NCBI GenBank assembly: GCA_026709935.1
Contig: JAPOSC010000033.1
Location: 62,001 to 126,000, forward strand
Direction: 5' to 3'
Length of the DNA: 64,000 nt
From: Thiotrichales bacterium
GTDB taxonomy: Bacteria; Pseudomonadota; Gammaproteobacteria; HK1
Translations under genes and position numbers: made by a program
Part shown: positions 34,744 to 44,500 of the stretch, in pieces
Layout of the letters: every line of letters begins with the position of its first letter
Position numbering within the stretch: position 1 is the first letter of the stretch
The notes under the pieces: generated by a model
Told to the model about the DNA's origin: nothing
The model's database searches: none
The model's input: the letters and a program-made list of their open reading frames with translations, nothing else

Positions 34744-35844
34744 ATGCAACACAAGACCATAGCCCACGCGATCGCAGTCGCAGGCGCGACGGCCCTGGCG
34801 GCAGGCTCGGCCCTGGCCGCCGACCTGACTGTCGTGTCCTGGGGCGGTGCGTACACCGCCTCGCAGCAGAAGGCCTACGGAGAGCCGTGGGAGCAGAAGA
34901 CCGGCAAGAAGATCCACTGGGAAAACTATAACGGCGGGCTCGGTGAAGTCCGTACGCAGGTCGAATCGGGAACGGTGATCTGGGATATCGTGGACGTATT
35001 GGCCGACGAGGCGCGTGTGGGTTGCGACGAGGGCCTGTTCGAGGAGATTCCCGACGAGTATCACGTCATGACGAAGGACGGGATGTCGATCGACGAGGAC
35101 CTGATGGTCCCCCGCCCCAACAAGTGCGTGGCGCCGATGATCTGGTGGTCCTACATGATGTTCTATGACGCGCCGGCGTGGGAGGGCAAGACACCTCCGT
35201 CATCGATCGACCACTTCTTCAACGTCACCGACTTCCCCGGCAAGCGCGGCATCCACACGTGGCCGCAGGCGTTGATCGAGATGGCGCTGGTGGCCGACGG
35301 CGTGGACCCGGGCGATGTCTACGACGTGATGGACACCGACGAAGGGATCGACCGCGCATTCGCGATGCTCGACCGGATCAAGGACCACTCGGTGTTCTGG
35401 TCGGCGGGGTCGAAGCCTCTGGAGCTGGTGAAATCGGGCGAAGCGTCCATGGCGCTCGCGTACAACGGCCGGGTCGGCGCCGCGAACCTGAGCGAAGGTG
35501 CCACCTTCGTGCCGGTGTGGGACGGTCAGGTGCTCGAGGAAGAGTGGATCGTCGTGCTGAAGGGCAGCCCCAACAAGGAGCTGGCGTTCGAGTTCGCGTC
35601 GTTCGCGAGCGCACCGGAACAGCTTGCGGGTCAGGCCCAGTACATCAATTACGGCCCGATGCGCAAATCCTCGTTCGACATCATCATGGCCGGCGAGCCG
35701 TGGTTCCACAACGGCAAGGAAATCCTGCCGCACATGCCGAATCGGCCGGATGTCCTGCCGCGCAGCATCATCGCCAACCCCGACTGGTGGGCCGACAACC
35801 GCGACCCTATCCAGGAGCGATTCGACGCCTGGCGGGCGCAGTAG
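34744..35844 (+). CDS. Pot-type extracellular substrate-binding protein
   Basis: A 366-residue periplasmic protein with a Sec signal peptide (hydrophobic AIAVAGATALAAGSALA, cleavage before ADLTVVS). The mature start LTVVSWGGAYTASQQKAY matches the PotD/polyamine-like family, which often binds polyamines, GABA or opines. AAGGAG precedes the ATG. It sits between the ATPase and the two permeases and is followed by a long stem-loop. Confidence 0.9.
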   Translation: MQHKTIAHAIAVAGATALAAGSALAADLTVVSWGGAYTASQQKAYGEPWEQKTGKKIHWENYNGGLGEVRTQVESGTVIWDIVDVLADEARVGCDEGLFEEIPDEYHVMTKDGMSIDEDLMVPRPNKCVAPMIWWSYMMFYDAPAWEGKTPPSSIDHFFNVTDFPGKRGIHTWPQALIEMALVADGVDPGDVYDVMDTDEGIDRAFAMLDRIKDHSVFWSAGSKPLELVKSGEASMALAYNGRVGAANLSEGATFVPVWDGQVLEEEWIVVLKGSPNKELAFEFASFASAPEQLAGQAQYINYGPMRKSSFDIIMAGEPWFHNGKEILPHMPNRPDVLPRSIIANPDWWADNRDPIQERFDAWRAQ

Positions 35845-35862
35845 CCGCATGACCTGCCGACA

Positions 35863-35900
35863 CCACCTCCGGCCGATCATCACATATCGGCCGGAGGTGG
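35863..35900 (+). promoter_or_regulatory. 15-bp perfect stem-loop between binding protein and permease genes
   Basis: CCACCTCCGGCCGAT (35863-35877) pairs perfectly with 35886-35900 around an 8-base loop. No T-run follows. Position suggests differential mRNA stability or partial termination, favouring the binding protein over the permeases. Confidence 0.8.
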
Positions 35901-36024
35901 ATCGGGCGGCGCACCGCCGCCCGGTCGGTTTCTCCGCGCCGGACCGCGCGTCCCGGACCCGACGCTGAAGGAGTGATGGCCCGGACGGGATGGTGGACCT
36001 CCCTGTGACGCCGACGATCTGACG

Positions 36025-37317
36025 ATGGCCGCCAACGCAATCGAGATCCCCACCTCGGCCAGCGGAGAGTTGCTGACCGCCGACGGCCGGCCGCTGAAAG
36101 AGAGCCTCCAGCGCTCGCTCCGCCGCCGCAAGCTGACCGCCCTGGCCCTGGTGGCTCCGGCGGTGGTGTTCCTGTTCGTGCTCTTCGGCATGCCGGTCCT
36201 GTACCTGATGACGTGGAGCGTCGATGACACGCTCATCAACGAAGTCCTCCCCCGCACGTTCGACATCTACGAACAGTGGGACGGCGAGGCGCTGCCCCCC
36301 GAGCCACACTACGAGGCGATGTTCAAGGACATCGCGGACGCCACGGGGATCCAGATCGGGCGTGGCAGCACCCGCATGAACTACGCGAAGTCCAAGTGGA
36401 AGAGCCTGATGAAGAAAACGAAGCGCAAGATCAAGGCGCTTCTGAACGAGAACCCGGACTTCGCCGGCCCCTACAAGGAGACCCTGCTCGAGATCGACAA
36501 GCGATGGGGGGACATCGCGTTCTGGCACTCGCTGGACATCATGAAGAACCCGTACACGGCGGGGTACTACCTCAATGCCTTCGATCTCAAGTACGGCTTC
36601 GACAACGAGATCATCCAGCAGCCCGAGAACCGCCGCATCTACAAGACCCTGTGGATCCGCACGCTCCTGATCAGCTTCATCGTCACCGCCGCATGCCTGG
36701 CGCTCGGCTATCCGGTGGCGCACCTGCTCGCCACACTGCCGCTGCGCTACTCCAACCTGCTGATGATCTGCGTGCTGATGCCCTTCTGGACATCGCTGCT
36801 GGTGCGCATCGTGGCGTGGATGATCATGTTGCAGCAGGAGGGCGTGGTGAACGACACCCTGGTCGCGCTCCACGTGGTCGACGACGAGAACCGGCTGCCG
36901 ATGATGTACAACTTCACGGGAACCGTGATCGTGATGGTGCAGATCCTGCTGCCGTTCATGATCCTCCCGGTCTACAGCGTCATGAAGGGGATCTCGCCCG
37001 CGTACATGAAGGCCGCCCAGAACCTGGGCGCCCCGCCGGCCATCGCCTTCCTTCGCGTCTACGTGCCGCAGACCCTCCCGGGGGTGGGAGCCGGGGTGAT
37101 TCTTGTCTTCATCGTCGCCATCGGCTACTTCATCACGCCGGAGCTGGTGGGCGGCAAGGACGGGCAGATGATCGGCAACTACATCGCCCGGCATCTGCGA
37201 TCCACCCTCAACTGGGGGCTCGCCTCCGCGATGGGGGTCATCCTGCTCGCCGCGATCCTGATCCTCTACTGGGTCTACGACCGAGTCGTGGGCATCGACA
37301 ACATGAAGATGGGCTGA
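36025..37317 (+). CDS. Pot-type ABC permease (PotB-like) with large periplasmic insert
   Basis: A 430-residue permease, about 130 longer than a usual PotB. After the first helix (LALVAPAVVFLFVLFGMPVL) there is a hydrophilic, Lys-rich insert of about 145 residues (MNYAKSKWKSLMKKTKRK, YKETLLEIDKRWGDIAFW) before the next helix at about residue 210. Five more helices and the EAA loop (AAQNLGAPPAIAFLRVYVP) follow. Similar inserts occur in some marine proteobacterial Pot-type permeases. Five bases separate it from potC. Confidence 0.88.
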   Translation: MAANAIEIPTSASGELLTADGRPLKESLQRSLRRRKLTALALVAPAVVFLFVLFGMPVLYLMTWSVDDTLINEVLPRTFDIYEQWDGEALPPEPHYEAMFKDIADATGIQIGRGSTRMNYAKSKWKSLMKKTKRKIKALLNENPDFAGPYKETLLEIDKRWGDIAFWHSLDIMKNPYTAGYYLNAFDLKYGFDNEIIQQPENRRIYKTLWIRTLLISFIVTAACLALGYPVAHLLATLPLRYSNLLMICVLMPFWTSLLVRIVAWMIMLQQEGVVNDTLVALHVVDDENRLPMMYNFTGTVIVMVQILLPFMILPVYSVMKGISPAYMKAAQNLGAPPAIAFLRVYVPQTLPGVGAGVILVFIVAIGYFITPELVGGKDGQMIGNYIARHLRSTLNWGLASAMGVILLAAILILYWVYDRVVGIDNMKMG

Positions 37318-37321
37318 CCCG

Positions 37322-38206
37322 ATGGCGCTCCCCGCCTACTACACCACCGGCCAGCGCCTCTGGCACCGGACGTACCTCGTCTACTGCGGGATCGTCCTGT
37401 TCTTCCTGGTCATGCCCCTCATCGCGGTCATTCCCCTCTCGTTTACCGCGTCCCCGTTCCTCGACTTCACCCCCGGCATGCTGCGGCTCGACCCGGAGGC
37501 GTTCTCGACGCGGTGGTACAAGATGATGGTGGGGGACTGCTCGGCCGCGGACATCACCACGGTGTGCAGCGACAAGTGGGTGATCGGCGCCCGCAACAGC
37601 CTCATCATCGCAGTCATCGCCACCGTGCTGGCCACCACGATCGGCACCATCGCCGCCCTCGGCCTGAGCCGGGTGGACCTGGTGGGTCGCCGCGCAATCA
37701 TGGCGTTCCTGATCTCGCCGATGATCGTGCCGCTCATCATCACCGCGGCCGGCATGTTCCTGTTCTACGCGGAGCTGAAGCTGGTGGCGAGCTTCATCGG
37801 CGTCATCCTCGCGCACACCGTGCTCGGACTGCCCTTCGTCGTGATCACCGTCACCGCGACGCTGGTCGGTTTTGATCAATCGCTGACCCGCGCAGCGCAG
37901 GGACTGGGCGGCACCCCGGTGTACAACTTCTTCCGGGTCCAGCTTCCGCTGATCGCACCGGGGGTCATCTCCGGAGCACTCTTCGCCTTCATCACCTCGT
38001 TCGACGAGGTGGTCATCATCCTGTTCCTCGGGGGCGCCGAACAGCTCACGCTGCCAAGACAGATGTGGGCGGGGATCCGCCAGGAGATCAGTCCGACCAT
38101 CCTCGCCGCAGCGACGGTGCTGGTGATCCTCTCGATCCTGCTGCTGACCACTGTCGAGTTGCTCCGGCGCCGCTCCGAGCGGCTGCGGGGAATGAGCCCG
38201 GGATAG
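37322..38206 (+). CDS. Pot-type ABC permease (PotC-like)
   Basis: A 294-residue permease with six predicted helices and the EAA loop RAAQGLGGTPVYNFFRVQLP. Between helices one and two there is a modest insert (MMVGDCSAADITTVCSDKW) with two Cys that could form a periplasmic disulfide. Last gene of the operon. Confidence 0.9.
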   Translation: MALPAYYTTGQRLWHRTYLVYCGIVLFFLVMPLIAVIPLSFTASPFLDFTPGMLRLDPEAFSTRWYKMMVGDCSAADITTVCSDKWVIGARNSLIIAVIATVLATTIGTIAALGLSRVDLVGRRAIMAFLISPMIVPLIITAAGMFLFYAELKLVASFIGVILAHTVLGLPFVVITVTATLVGFDQSLTRAAQGLGGTPVYNFFRVQLPLIAPGVISGALFAFITSFDEVVIILFLGGAEQLTLPRQMWAGIRQEISPTILAAATVLVILSILLLTTVELLRRRSERLRGMSPG

Positions 38207-38271
38207 ACCCTAGATGGGCCCGTGCGTCATCCTCTCCGTGCGCGGGGGACACCGCCATCAGGCATCCGGCG

Positions 38272-39498
38272 TTGCAGGTCGTACTCATCGTCCTTGGCGT
38301 GCCGCTGCTCGCCATCGTGCTGCTGCAGGCGTATTTTCTCTACGAGCACATCACCCGGCCGACCGTTGCCGACTGGCCACCGCCAGCAAAGCGGATCCGG
38401 TTTCCGGAGCATCACCCTTGGGCGGAGCGGGCAGTGGCGCGGGTCGCGGCGCTGCCACCGAAGGAACGCACCGAGCTGATCGCGGCGATCCGGCAATCGA
38501 TGCAGCCCGTTCCGGAGTGGCTGGCTGCGTTGAATCGCGCGTCAGTGGCCGTCCTGTGCATCGGTGAGAACCACGAGCCGTACCTGCGCCGCTTTCTCGC
38601 CGATCGCCTGTTCGCGACCCTGAAAGCCGATGTGCTGTTGCTGGAGGCCACTCCCCGCGAGGTCCGACGCATACGCTCCCAGGTGGACGGGGGCGAGGCG
38701 CAGGTCATGCTCCTCGACGCGGATATCGCACGACTCCTGCGCAGTGCGCTGAAGGCCAACCCCGGACTCATTGTCGAAGGCATCGAGGAACGTCCCGCAC
38801 AGCGCTCTGCGCGCATCGCCGAGGGCACGGGATCACGCGAAAGCTCGATCGAGTCGAACTTCCGCGCCCGATACCAACCGGGACGCCGTCACGTCGTGCT
38901 CTACGGCGCGTTCCACTGCTCGCACCGCGGCGGATGGCTCTTCCAGCGGTTGCGCAAACGCCTTCCGGCGGATGTTCCCACCGACACCGTGCTCAACGTC
39001 CGGGTCGCCTGGGAGCACGTGGAAGCCCCGTTCGAAGCGTTCGTGCACTTTCTCGACGAGATCGGGATCGCACCCGGAGACTTCGTGATCACCGACCCCG
39101 CAACGCTACCCGCCGAGATCGCCGACTGGTTCCCCTTCCTGAGCGCGAACGAGTTGGGGGCGTTCGGCGCGGTGGCCGTATTCCGGTATCGACACGGGAC
39201 GACAAAGCTAGCCCTCGACAGCTTCCGGCCATGGCGCCGGGGAGGCGATGAAATCGATATAGTTCTCCCGGTGCACCACCCGGAACGCGCTTCCAGGATA
39301 GGCCCGCCTCCAGCCTCCGGGAACGCGCGGGGCCGCGCGGGGCGACCACTTCACCTCCGTTCCGTACAGGCGCCCTCCCCACTCCTCCACCAGATCGATC
39401 TCCTGCCGGTCGTGGGTGCGCCAGAAACTGCTCTCGACCAGCCGTCCGCTGTACAGGTTGCATTTCAGCCGCTCGACCAGAATGTAGTTCTCCCATAG
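38272..39498 (+). CDS. ChaN/TraB-like protein with N-terminal membrane anchor; boundaries uncertain
   Basis: The frame encodes an N-terminal helix (VVLIVLGVPLLAIVLLQAYF) and a domain with IGENHEPYLRRFLADRLF, LLLEATPREVR and YGAFHCSHRGGWL. The GE-x-H and late G-x-x-H pattern fits the TIKI/TraB/ChaN/EreA superfamily of metal-dependent hydrolases. No ATG is well placed; TTG at 38272 is a guess. After about residue 305 (39190) the frame continues for 300 bases antisense to the DUF4143 ATPase and loses family character, so the native stop may be lost, possibly by insertion of the ATPase gene. Confidence 0.5.
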   Translation: MQVVLIVLGVPLLAIVLLQAYFLYEHITRPTVADWPPPAKRIRFPEHHPWAERAVARVAALPPKERTELIAAIRQSMQPVPEWLAALNRASVAVLCIGENHEPYLRRFLADRLFATLKADVLLLEATPREVRRIRSQVDGGEAQVMLLDADIARLLRSALKANPGLIVEGIEERPAQRSARIAEGTGSRESSIESNFRARYQPGRRHVVLYGAFHCSHRGGWLFQRLRKRLPADVPTDTVLNVRVAWEHVEAPFEAFVHFLDEIGIAPGDFVITDPATLPAEIADWFPFLSANELGAFGAVAVFRYRHGTTKLALDSFRPWRRGGDEIDIVLPVHHPERASRIGPPPASGNARGRAGRPLHLRSVQAPSPLLHQIDLLPVVGAPETALDQPSAVQVAFQPLDQNVVLP

Positions 39499-40386
39499 TG
39501 CCCCCACATCGTCACGCAACGAGACGGGGTTGAAGTTGTTGATCAGCGCGTTCCTGATCCCGTTGTCGTGGAAGTAGTACCGGCGGCTCTTCGTGATCTC
39601 CTTGCGCAGATTGCGGCTGAAGCTTCGCCGGCTGTAGATGACCCAGGTCTTCTCCAGCAGGTCGAGATACCGGTCCACGGTGTTCCGGCTCATGCCGAGC
39701 TGCGTCCCCAGCTCTGTCACCGACACCTCACGACCGATCTGGAACGCGAGCAACTGAAGCAGACGCAGCAGCTTGTCGGCATGTCGGATGCCCTCCAACT
39801 GCAGGATGTCCTTGAACAGGTACGAAGCCACCAGCTCCTTCAGGTAGAGCGCTCGGTCCTCGTTGGAGTCCATGAGAACCACTTCGGGGTAGGCGCCGTA
39901 AATCATGCGCGTTTCGAGATTCGCCCGTGTCTCGTGAACCGGCTCGACCTCGCGAAGTTCCAGTTGCGCCAAGGGCAGAAGCAGCAGCACGTATCTGCGG
40001 CCGGTCAGCGGTTCGCCGGTCTGCTGCGCAAGCTCGAAGGACGACGAGCCCGTCGCGATCACCCGAAGTCCGTCGACGTGGTCTGCCAACAGCTTCAGAT
40101 TCAGCCCGATCCGCCGCACATATTGGGCTTCGTCCACAATCAGTGTCCGCCGCCGGCCGACGAATGCCCTCAACTTGGGCAGGGACTCGCTCTCCAGATA
40201 CTCCCGTACCGAGATGTCCTCACCGGTCACCACAAGGGCATCCGGATCGTGCTGCCGGGCGTAGCGGCGAATCAGGGTCGTCTTCCCGACCCGTCTCGGG
40301 CCGTACACCACGACGACCTTGCCGGGCGCCACCAAGTGTTCGAGTCGGCTCAGTTGGGCCTGTGGGATGTAGGAATCGTCTTTCAT
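39208..40386 (-). CDS. DUF4143-type AAA ATPase
   Basis: A 392-residue ATPase of the AAA_14 plus DUF4143 group. Walker A GPRRVGKTT near residue 30, Walker B TLIVDEAQYV, sensor GSSSFEL, then a winged helix (VTELGTQLGMSRNTVDRYL) and the C-terminal nuclease-like DUF4143 domain ending YGTEVKWSP and VVHRENYIDF. These proteins occur as solitary, frequently transferred genes; proposed roles include selfish or defence functions but none is established. A palindrome lies two bases upstream of the start. Confidence 0.9.
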   Translation of the reverse strand: MKDDSYIPQAQLSRLEHLVAPGKVVVVYGPRRVGKTTLIRRYARQHDPDALVVTGEDISVREYLESESLPKLRAFVGRRRTLIVDEAQYVRRIGLNLKLLADHVDGLRVIATGSSSFELAQQTGEPLTGRRYVLLLLPLAQLELREVEPVHETRANLETRMIYGAYPEVVLMDSNEDRALYLKELVASYLFKDILQLEGIRHADKLLRLLQLLAFQIGREVSVTELGTQLGMSRNTVDRYLDLLEKTWVIYSRRSFSRNLRKEITKSRRYYFHDNGIRNALINNFNPVSLRDDVGALWENYILVERLKCNLYSGRLVESSFWRTHDRQEIDLVEEWGGRLYGTEVKWSPRAAPRVPGGWRRAYPGSAFRVVHRENYIDFIASPAPWPEAVEG

Positions 40387-40387
40387 A

Positions 40388-40415
40388 CTGAACGAATTTA
40401 CGTTAATTCGTTCAG
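40388..40415 (-). promoter_or_regulatory. 11-bp palindromic operator at the DUF4143 gene start
   Basis: CTGAACGAATT (40388-40398) and AATTCGTTCAG (40405-40415) are a perfect inverted repeat with a 6-base spacer, immediately in front of the start codon. Its AT-rich core contrasts with local GC. A dimeric repressor bound here would block initiation; autorepression by the gene's own winged-helix domain is one possibility. Confidence 0.7.
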
Positions 40416-40418
40416 TTG

Positions 40419-40619
40419 TCAATCCTGGCCGAGCAGCACCTTGTCCAGTGTCTCCTCGGTCATTCCGCACATTTTCACCGTCTCGGAGATCCGATTGCAG
40501 AAGCGCTGGAATTCCTCGACGTCGCTGCGCATCAGCCGCTGACAGTCCGTGGATGAGACAACAACCGCGACATCTCGGTTCTGGCGATAATCGTCACCGT
40601 GCCGCACCGCGTCCCACAT
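40419..40619 (-). CDS. Small antitoxin-like protein
   Basis: 66 residues, ATG at 40619: basic and helical, with VVVSSTDCQRLMRSDVEEF and MTEETLDKVLL. The form recalls short antitoxins paired with PIN or ATPase genes, but I cannot assign a family. It begins five bases after the stop of the secreted protein gene, suggesting an operon, and ends four bases before the palindrome. Confidence 0.45.
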   Translation of the reverse strand: MWDAVRHGDDYRQNRDVAVVVSSTDCQRLMRSDVEEFQRFCNRISETVKMCGMTEETLDKVLLGQD

Positions 40620-40624
40620 AGCGT

Positions 40625-41404
40625 TCACTGTATCAAGGCCCGCCGCGCAGCGGCGCTCGCAAATTGTCCATTCTCGAACACGAGGTAACAGTCTCCGTCC
40701 CGCCCGAACCATTCCATGGCGGCCCTGCACTCCAGCATGCACATGGCCCGAACCGACTTCAATCCCCCCGCTTTCGTTTGGCCACCCTCCTGGTATGAAC
40801 TCGTCCAAGGACCGACGTCGCTGGCGCACACCGCATAGTTCGGCTTCCTTCGTTTCTTCCGCTTTTCCCAGTAGTCCAGAATTTTCGGAGATCGATCCTG
40901 CAGGGATTGGGCGACCTCGACTCCCTCCGGTAACGGAGTTGCTTCCGTATCGTATCCAGGGATATTCCCCGCAATCGATCTAAACTTCGCCGCATCTCCG
41001 GACAACAGTGAATCGAACACGAGCTTTCCGTTGCGCCACAAAAGCACGCAGGATTTGCCTCCGTTTTTCTTGCACCACTTGACTCCATCCTGCTTTACTC
41101 GTTGTCGAAGCCAGTGGGGATCCGCGCCCCCTCCGCCCGTGCGCCATGAACAGGACATGGAGTTCTCCACCTGCGGATCGAAGTAACATGCAGCTTCTAC
41201 ATTCCATCGCTCTACATCTTTCTTGTAGTAGTGGGCCACCACGACGTCCAGAAGATGAAACATGTCGCGCTCATTCAGAACCGTGTCGGCGGATACCGTC
41301 ACGGGCAGCACGACGGTTGCGAGAACCATCAAGCGTATGCGCCACCCCAGCCACACCAGCGTCGCCCTTCCGTACGAACCCTGTGAATGCGTTTCCTGCG
41401 TCAT
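40625..41404 (-). CDS. Secreted protein of unknown function
   Basis: A 259-residue protein with an N-terminal membrane/signal segment (LMVLATVVLPVTVSA) and a Cys-rich mature part (CKKNGGKSC, CMLECRAAMEW, GDCYLVFENG). The last 80 residues resemble repeat-like domains that end many secreted proteins of unknown function. GGAG lies upstream of the ATG. GC and codon use are lower than in the flanking operons. Confidence 0.6.
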   Translation of the reverse strand: MTQETHSQGSYGRATLVWLGWRIRLMVLATVVLPVTVSADTVLNERDMFHLLDVVVAHYYKKDVERWNVEAACYFDPQVENSMSCSWRTGGGGADPHWLRQRVKQDGVKWCKKNGGKSCVLLWRNGKLVFDSLLSGDAAKFRSIAGNIPGYDTEATPLPEGVEVAQSLQDRSPKILDYWEKRKKRRKPNYAVCASDVGPWTSSYQEGGQTKAGGLKSVRAMCMLECRAAMEWFGRDGDCYLVFENGQFASAAARRALIQ

Positions 41405-41503
41405 TTGAGTATCTCCGGATTGAGAATTGAATGGAGGTTGGCAGAAGGCGTGAAGCGTGAACTCTTGAGCACGATATCCCGTGGATTCGAACCAATCGGG
41501 AAT

Positions 41504-44500
41504 TCATGCTCGTTCCGCGCGTGAAAACCTTATGACCCATCTTATGGCCCCCAAGCTTGACTCGACGTTGTACTGAGTAAGCCAGTCCGGCTCAACCCAA
41601 ACAGTCGCCAGCGTCTCATCCATCACGTAATCCCGGTGCGCAGCGAGCGCCGCGGCGACATCCGGCGTGCCGTCGATGCGGAGCGTGATCCGATCCGAGA
41701 CGTCGAGGCCGGCCTGCTTGCGCGCCTCCTGGACGGTGCGCACCAGCTCGCGGGCGAGGCCCTCGCGCTCCAGCGCTTCGGTCAGCGACGTGTCCAGGCC
41801 CACGAGATAACCACCCTCCTCCGCGCAGGAATAGCCCTCGGCCGAGGTCGATTCGACGAGCACGTCCTCGGGCTCGAAGGTGATCACCTCCCCCGCCACA
41901 TCGATGTCGAAAGACCGTCCCGCCGCCACTGCGGTGGCGATGGCGCCGCCGTCCGCGGCGGCGAGCGCGGCGCGAACCGCCGGCACCCGCTTGCCGAAGC
42001 GCCGACCGATACGCGGCAGGTTCGGCTTGATGCGGTAGCTCAGGAGATCGGCGTCCGGGGCGAGCATCTCCACCGCCTTCACGTTCAGCTCCTCGAGAAT
42101 CTGCGGCGCGTGGCGCATGACGGATGCGGCCGAGGTATCGTCCGGGACGCGTACCAGCAACCGCGCGAGCGGCTGGCGCACTCGCACCCCGCTCCCGTTG
42201 CGCGCCGCCCGCCCGAGCCCGACCACGCGCTGCACGACCTCGATCTCGGCCATCAGCGCATCGTCGCGCGCGGCCGGGTCCGGCACCGGCCACTCGCTCA
42301 TGTGCACGCTCGCCGGTGCCGTATCGTCCACGCCGCACACCAGGTTCCGGTGCACGGTCTCGGTGATGAACGGCATGATCGGCGCCATCAGACGGTTGAC
42401 GGTGTGCAGGCATTCGTAGAGGGTCAGGTAGGCGGCCTGCTTGTCCGGCCCCGCCGCCGCCTTCCAGAACCGCCGGCGGTTGCGGCGCACATACCAGTTG
42501 CTGAGCTGGTCGACAAAGGATTCGATCGCCCGGCCCGCCGTCAGCACGTCGTACGCCTCCAGCGCGTCCGTCACCCCGGCCACCGTCCGATGCAGCCGCG
42601 CGAGCGCCCACCGATCGATTTCGGGGCGTTCGGCGAGCGGGACATCCTCCGCCAGATCGATGCGATCGAGCTTCGCGTACATCACGAAGAACGCGTAAGT
42701 GTTCCACCAGGTGTTGATGAACCCCGACGCCACCCCGCGCACGAAGTCGACGGAGATGCGCTTCTGCGCCTCCGGCGCGATCCGGCACGCCAGGTACCAG
42801 CGCAGGGGGTCGGCGCCGACGTGGTCGAAGACGTCGTAGGGGTTGACGATGTTGCCCTGCGACTTCGACATCTTCTTCCCGTCCTTGTCCACGATGTGGG
42901 CCAGACAGATGCAGTTGCGGTACGCGACGCTGTCCGACACCAGCGCCGCGATGGCGTGCAGCGAGTAGAACCAGCCGCGGGTCTGGTCGATGGCTTCGCA
43001 GATGTAGTCGGCGGGGAAGCGGCGCTCGAACAGGTCTCGGTTCTCGAACGGGTAGTGGAACTGGGCGTAGGACATCGCGCCCGAGTCGAACCAGCAATCG
43101 ATGACCTCCGGGACGCGGCGGTAGGTGCGTTCGTTGTCCGGGTGCGTAAAGGTAATCTCGTCGATCGTCGGGCGGTGCAGGTCGACCTCCTTCAGGCTCC
43201 GCCCGCACAGCCCTTCCAGTTCCGCGACCGACCCGATGCACATGAAGTCGCCCTCGCCGTCTGTCCACACCGGCAGCGGGGTGCCCCAGAAGCGCTCGCG
43301 CGAGAGCGCCCAGTCGACGTTGTTGGCGAGCCAGTTACCGAACCGGCCATCGCGGATGGTCTCCGGTACCCAGCGGATGGTGCGGTTGAGCTCCACCATC
43401 CGGTCCCGGATCCGGCTCGTCCCGATGTACCAGGCGTGCTTCGCGTAGTAGATGAGAGGGTCGCCGGTGCGCCAGCCGTGCGGGTAGTTGTGAAGATAGC
43501 GCTCGGCGCGGAACATCAGCCCGCGCCGCTCGAGCTCGGTGATGAGGATCGGGTCCGCGTCCTTGAAGAACTTGCCCGCGACCGGCTCCACCTCGGGGAG
43601 GAAACAGCCGTCGAGCCCCACCCCGTGCACCACCGGCAGGCCCTTGGCCTGACCCAGCCGGATGTCGTCCTCGCCGTAGGCCGGGGCACAGTGCACGATG
43701 CCGGTGCCGTCCTCGATGGTCACGAAGTCGGCCGTCCACACCCGGCCGATCGGACCGTCGGCCGGCAGGTAGTCGAACAGGCGCGTGTACCGCATCCCTT
43801 CCAGTTCGGCGCCCTTGACCCGCTTCTCGATGGTGTATTCCGCATCGCGCAGCACCGTATCGACAAGGGCTTCGGCGAGGATCAGGGTCTCGCCGGCGGT
43901 GGAACCGGCGGCGGAGCCGGGGCCGGTGCCCAAGCTGGGGCCTGAGCCGGGGCCTGAGCCGATGCGCACGAAGACGTAATCGACTTCCGGGTGCACCGCT
44001 AGGGCAAGGTTCGAAGGCAGGGTCCACGGCGTGGTGGTCCACACCAGGAACGAGGTGCGCTCCGCGCCCTCGACCGGGAAGCGGACGTAAATCGAAGGGT
44101 CCTCGACCTCCCGGTACCCGAGCGCAACCTCGTGCGACGAGAGGGTGGCGCCGATGCGCGGGTCGTAGGGCACCACCTTGTAGCCCTGGTAGATGAGACC
44201 CTTGTCCCAGATCTGCCGGAGCAGCCACCACACCGACTCGATGTAGGAGTTGTCGAGGGTGTAGTAGGCATCGCCCATGTTCACCCAGAAGCCCATGCGC
44301 TCGGTCATGCGCTCCCAGTCACCGATGTAGCGCATCACCGATTCGCGGCACCGCCGGGTGAACTCCGCCACCCCGACCTGACGCTCGATCTCGGCCTTGT
44401 CGAAGATCCCGAGTTCCTTCTCGATCTCGTGCTCGACCGGCAGGCCGTGGGTGTCCCATCCAGCCTTGCGCGGGCAGTGGTAGCCCTGCATGTGCTTGAA

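Noticed and set aside
41636-43945. Plus-strand frame opposite ileS
   Set aside because: Shadow of the ileS gene; compositionally biased.
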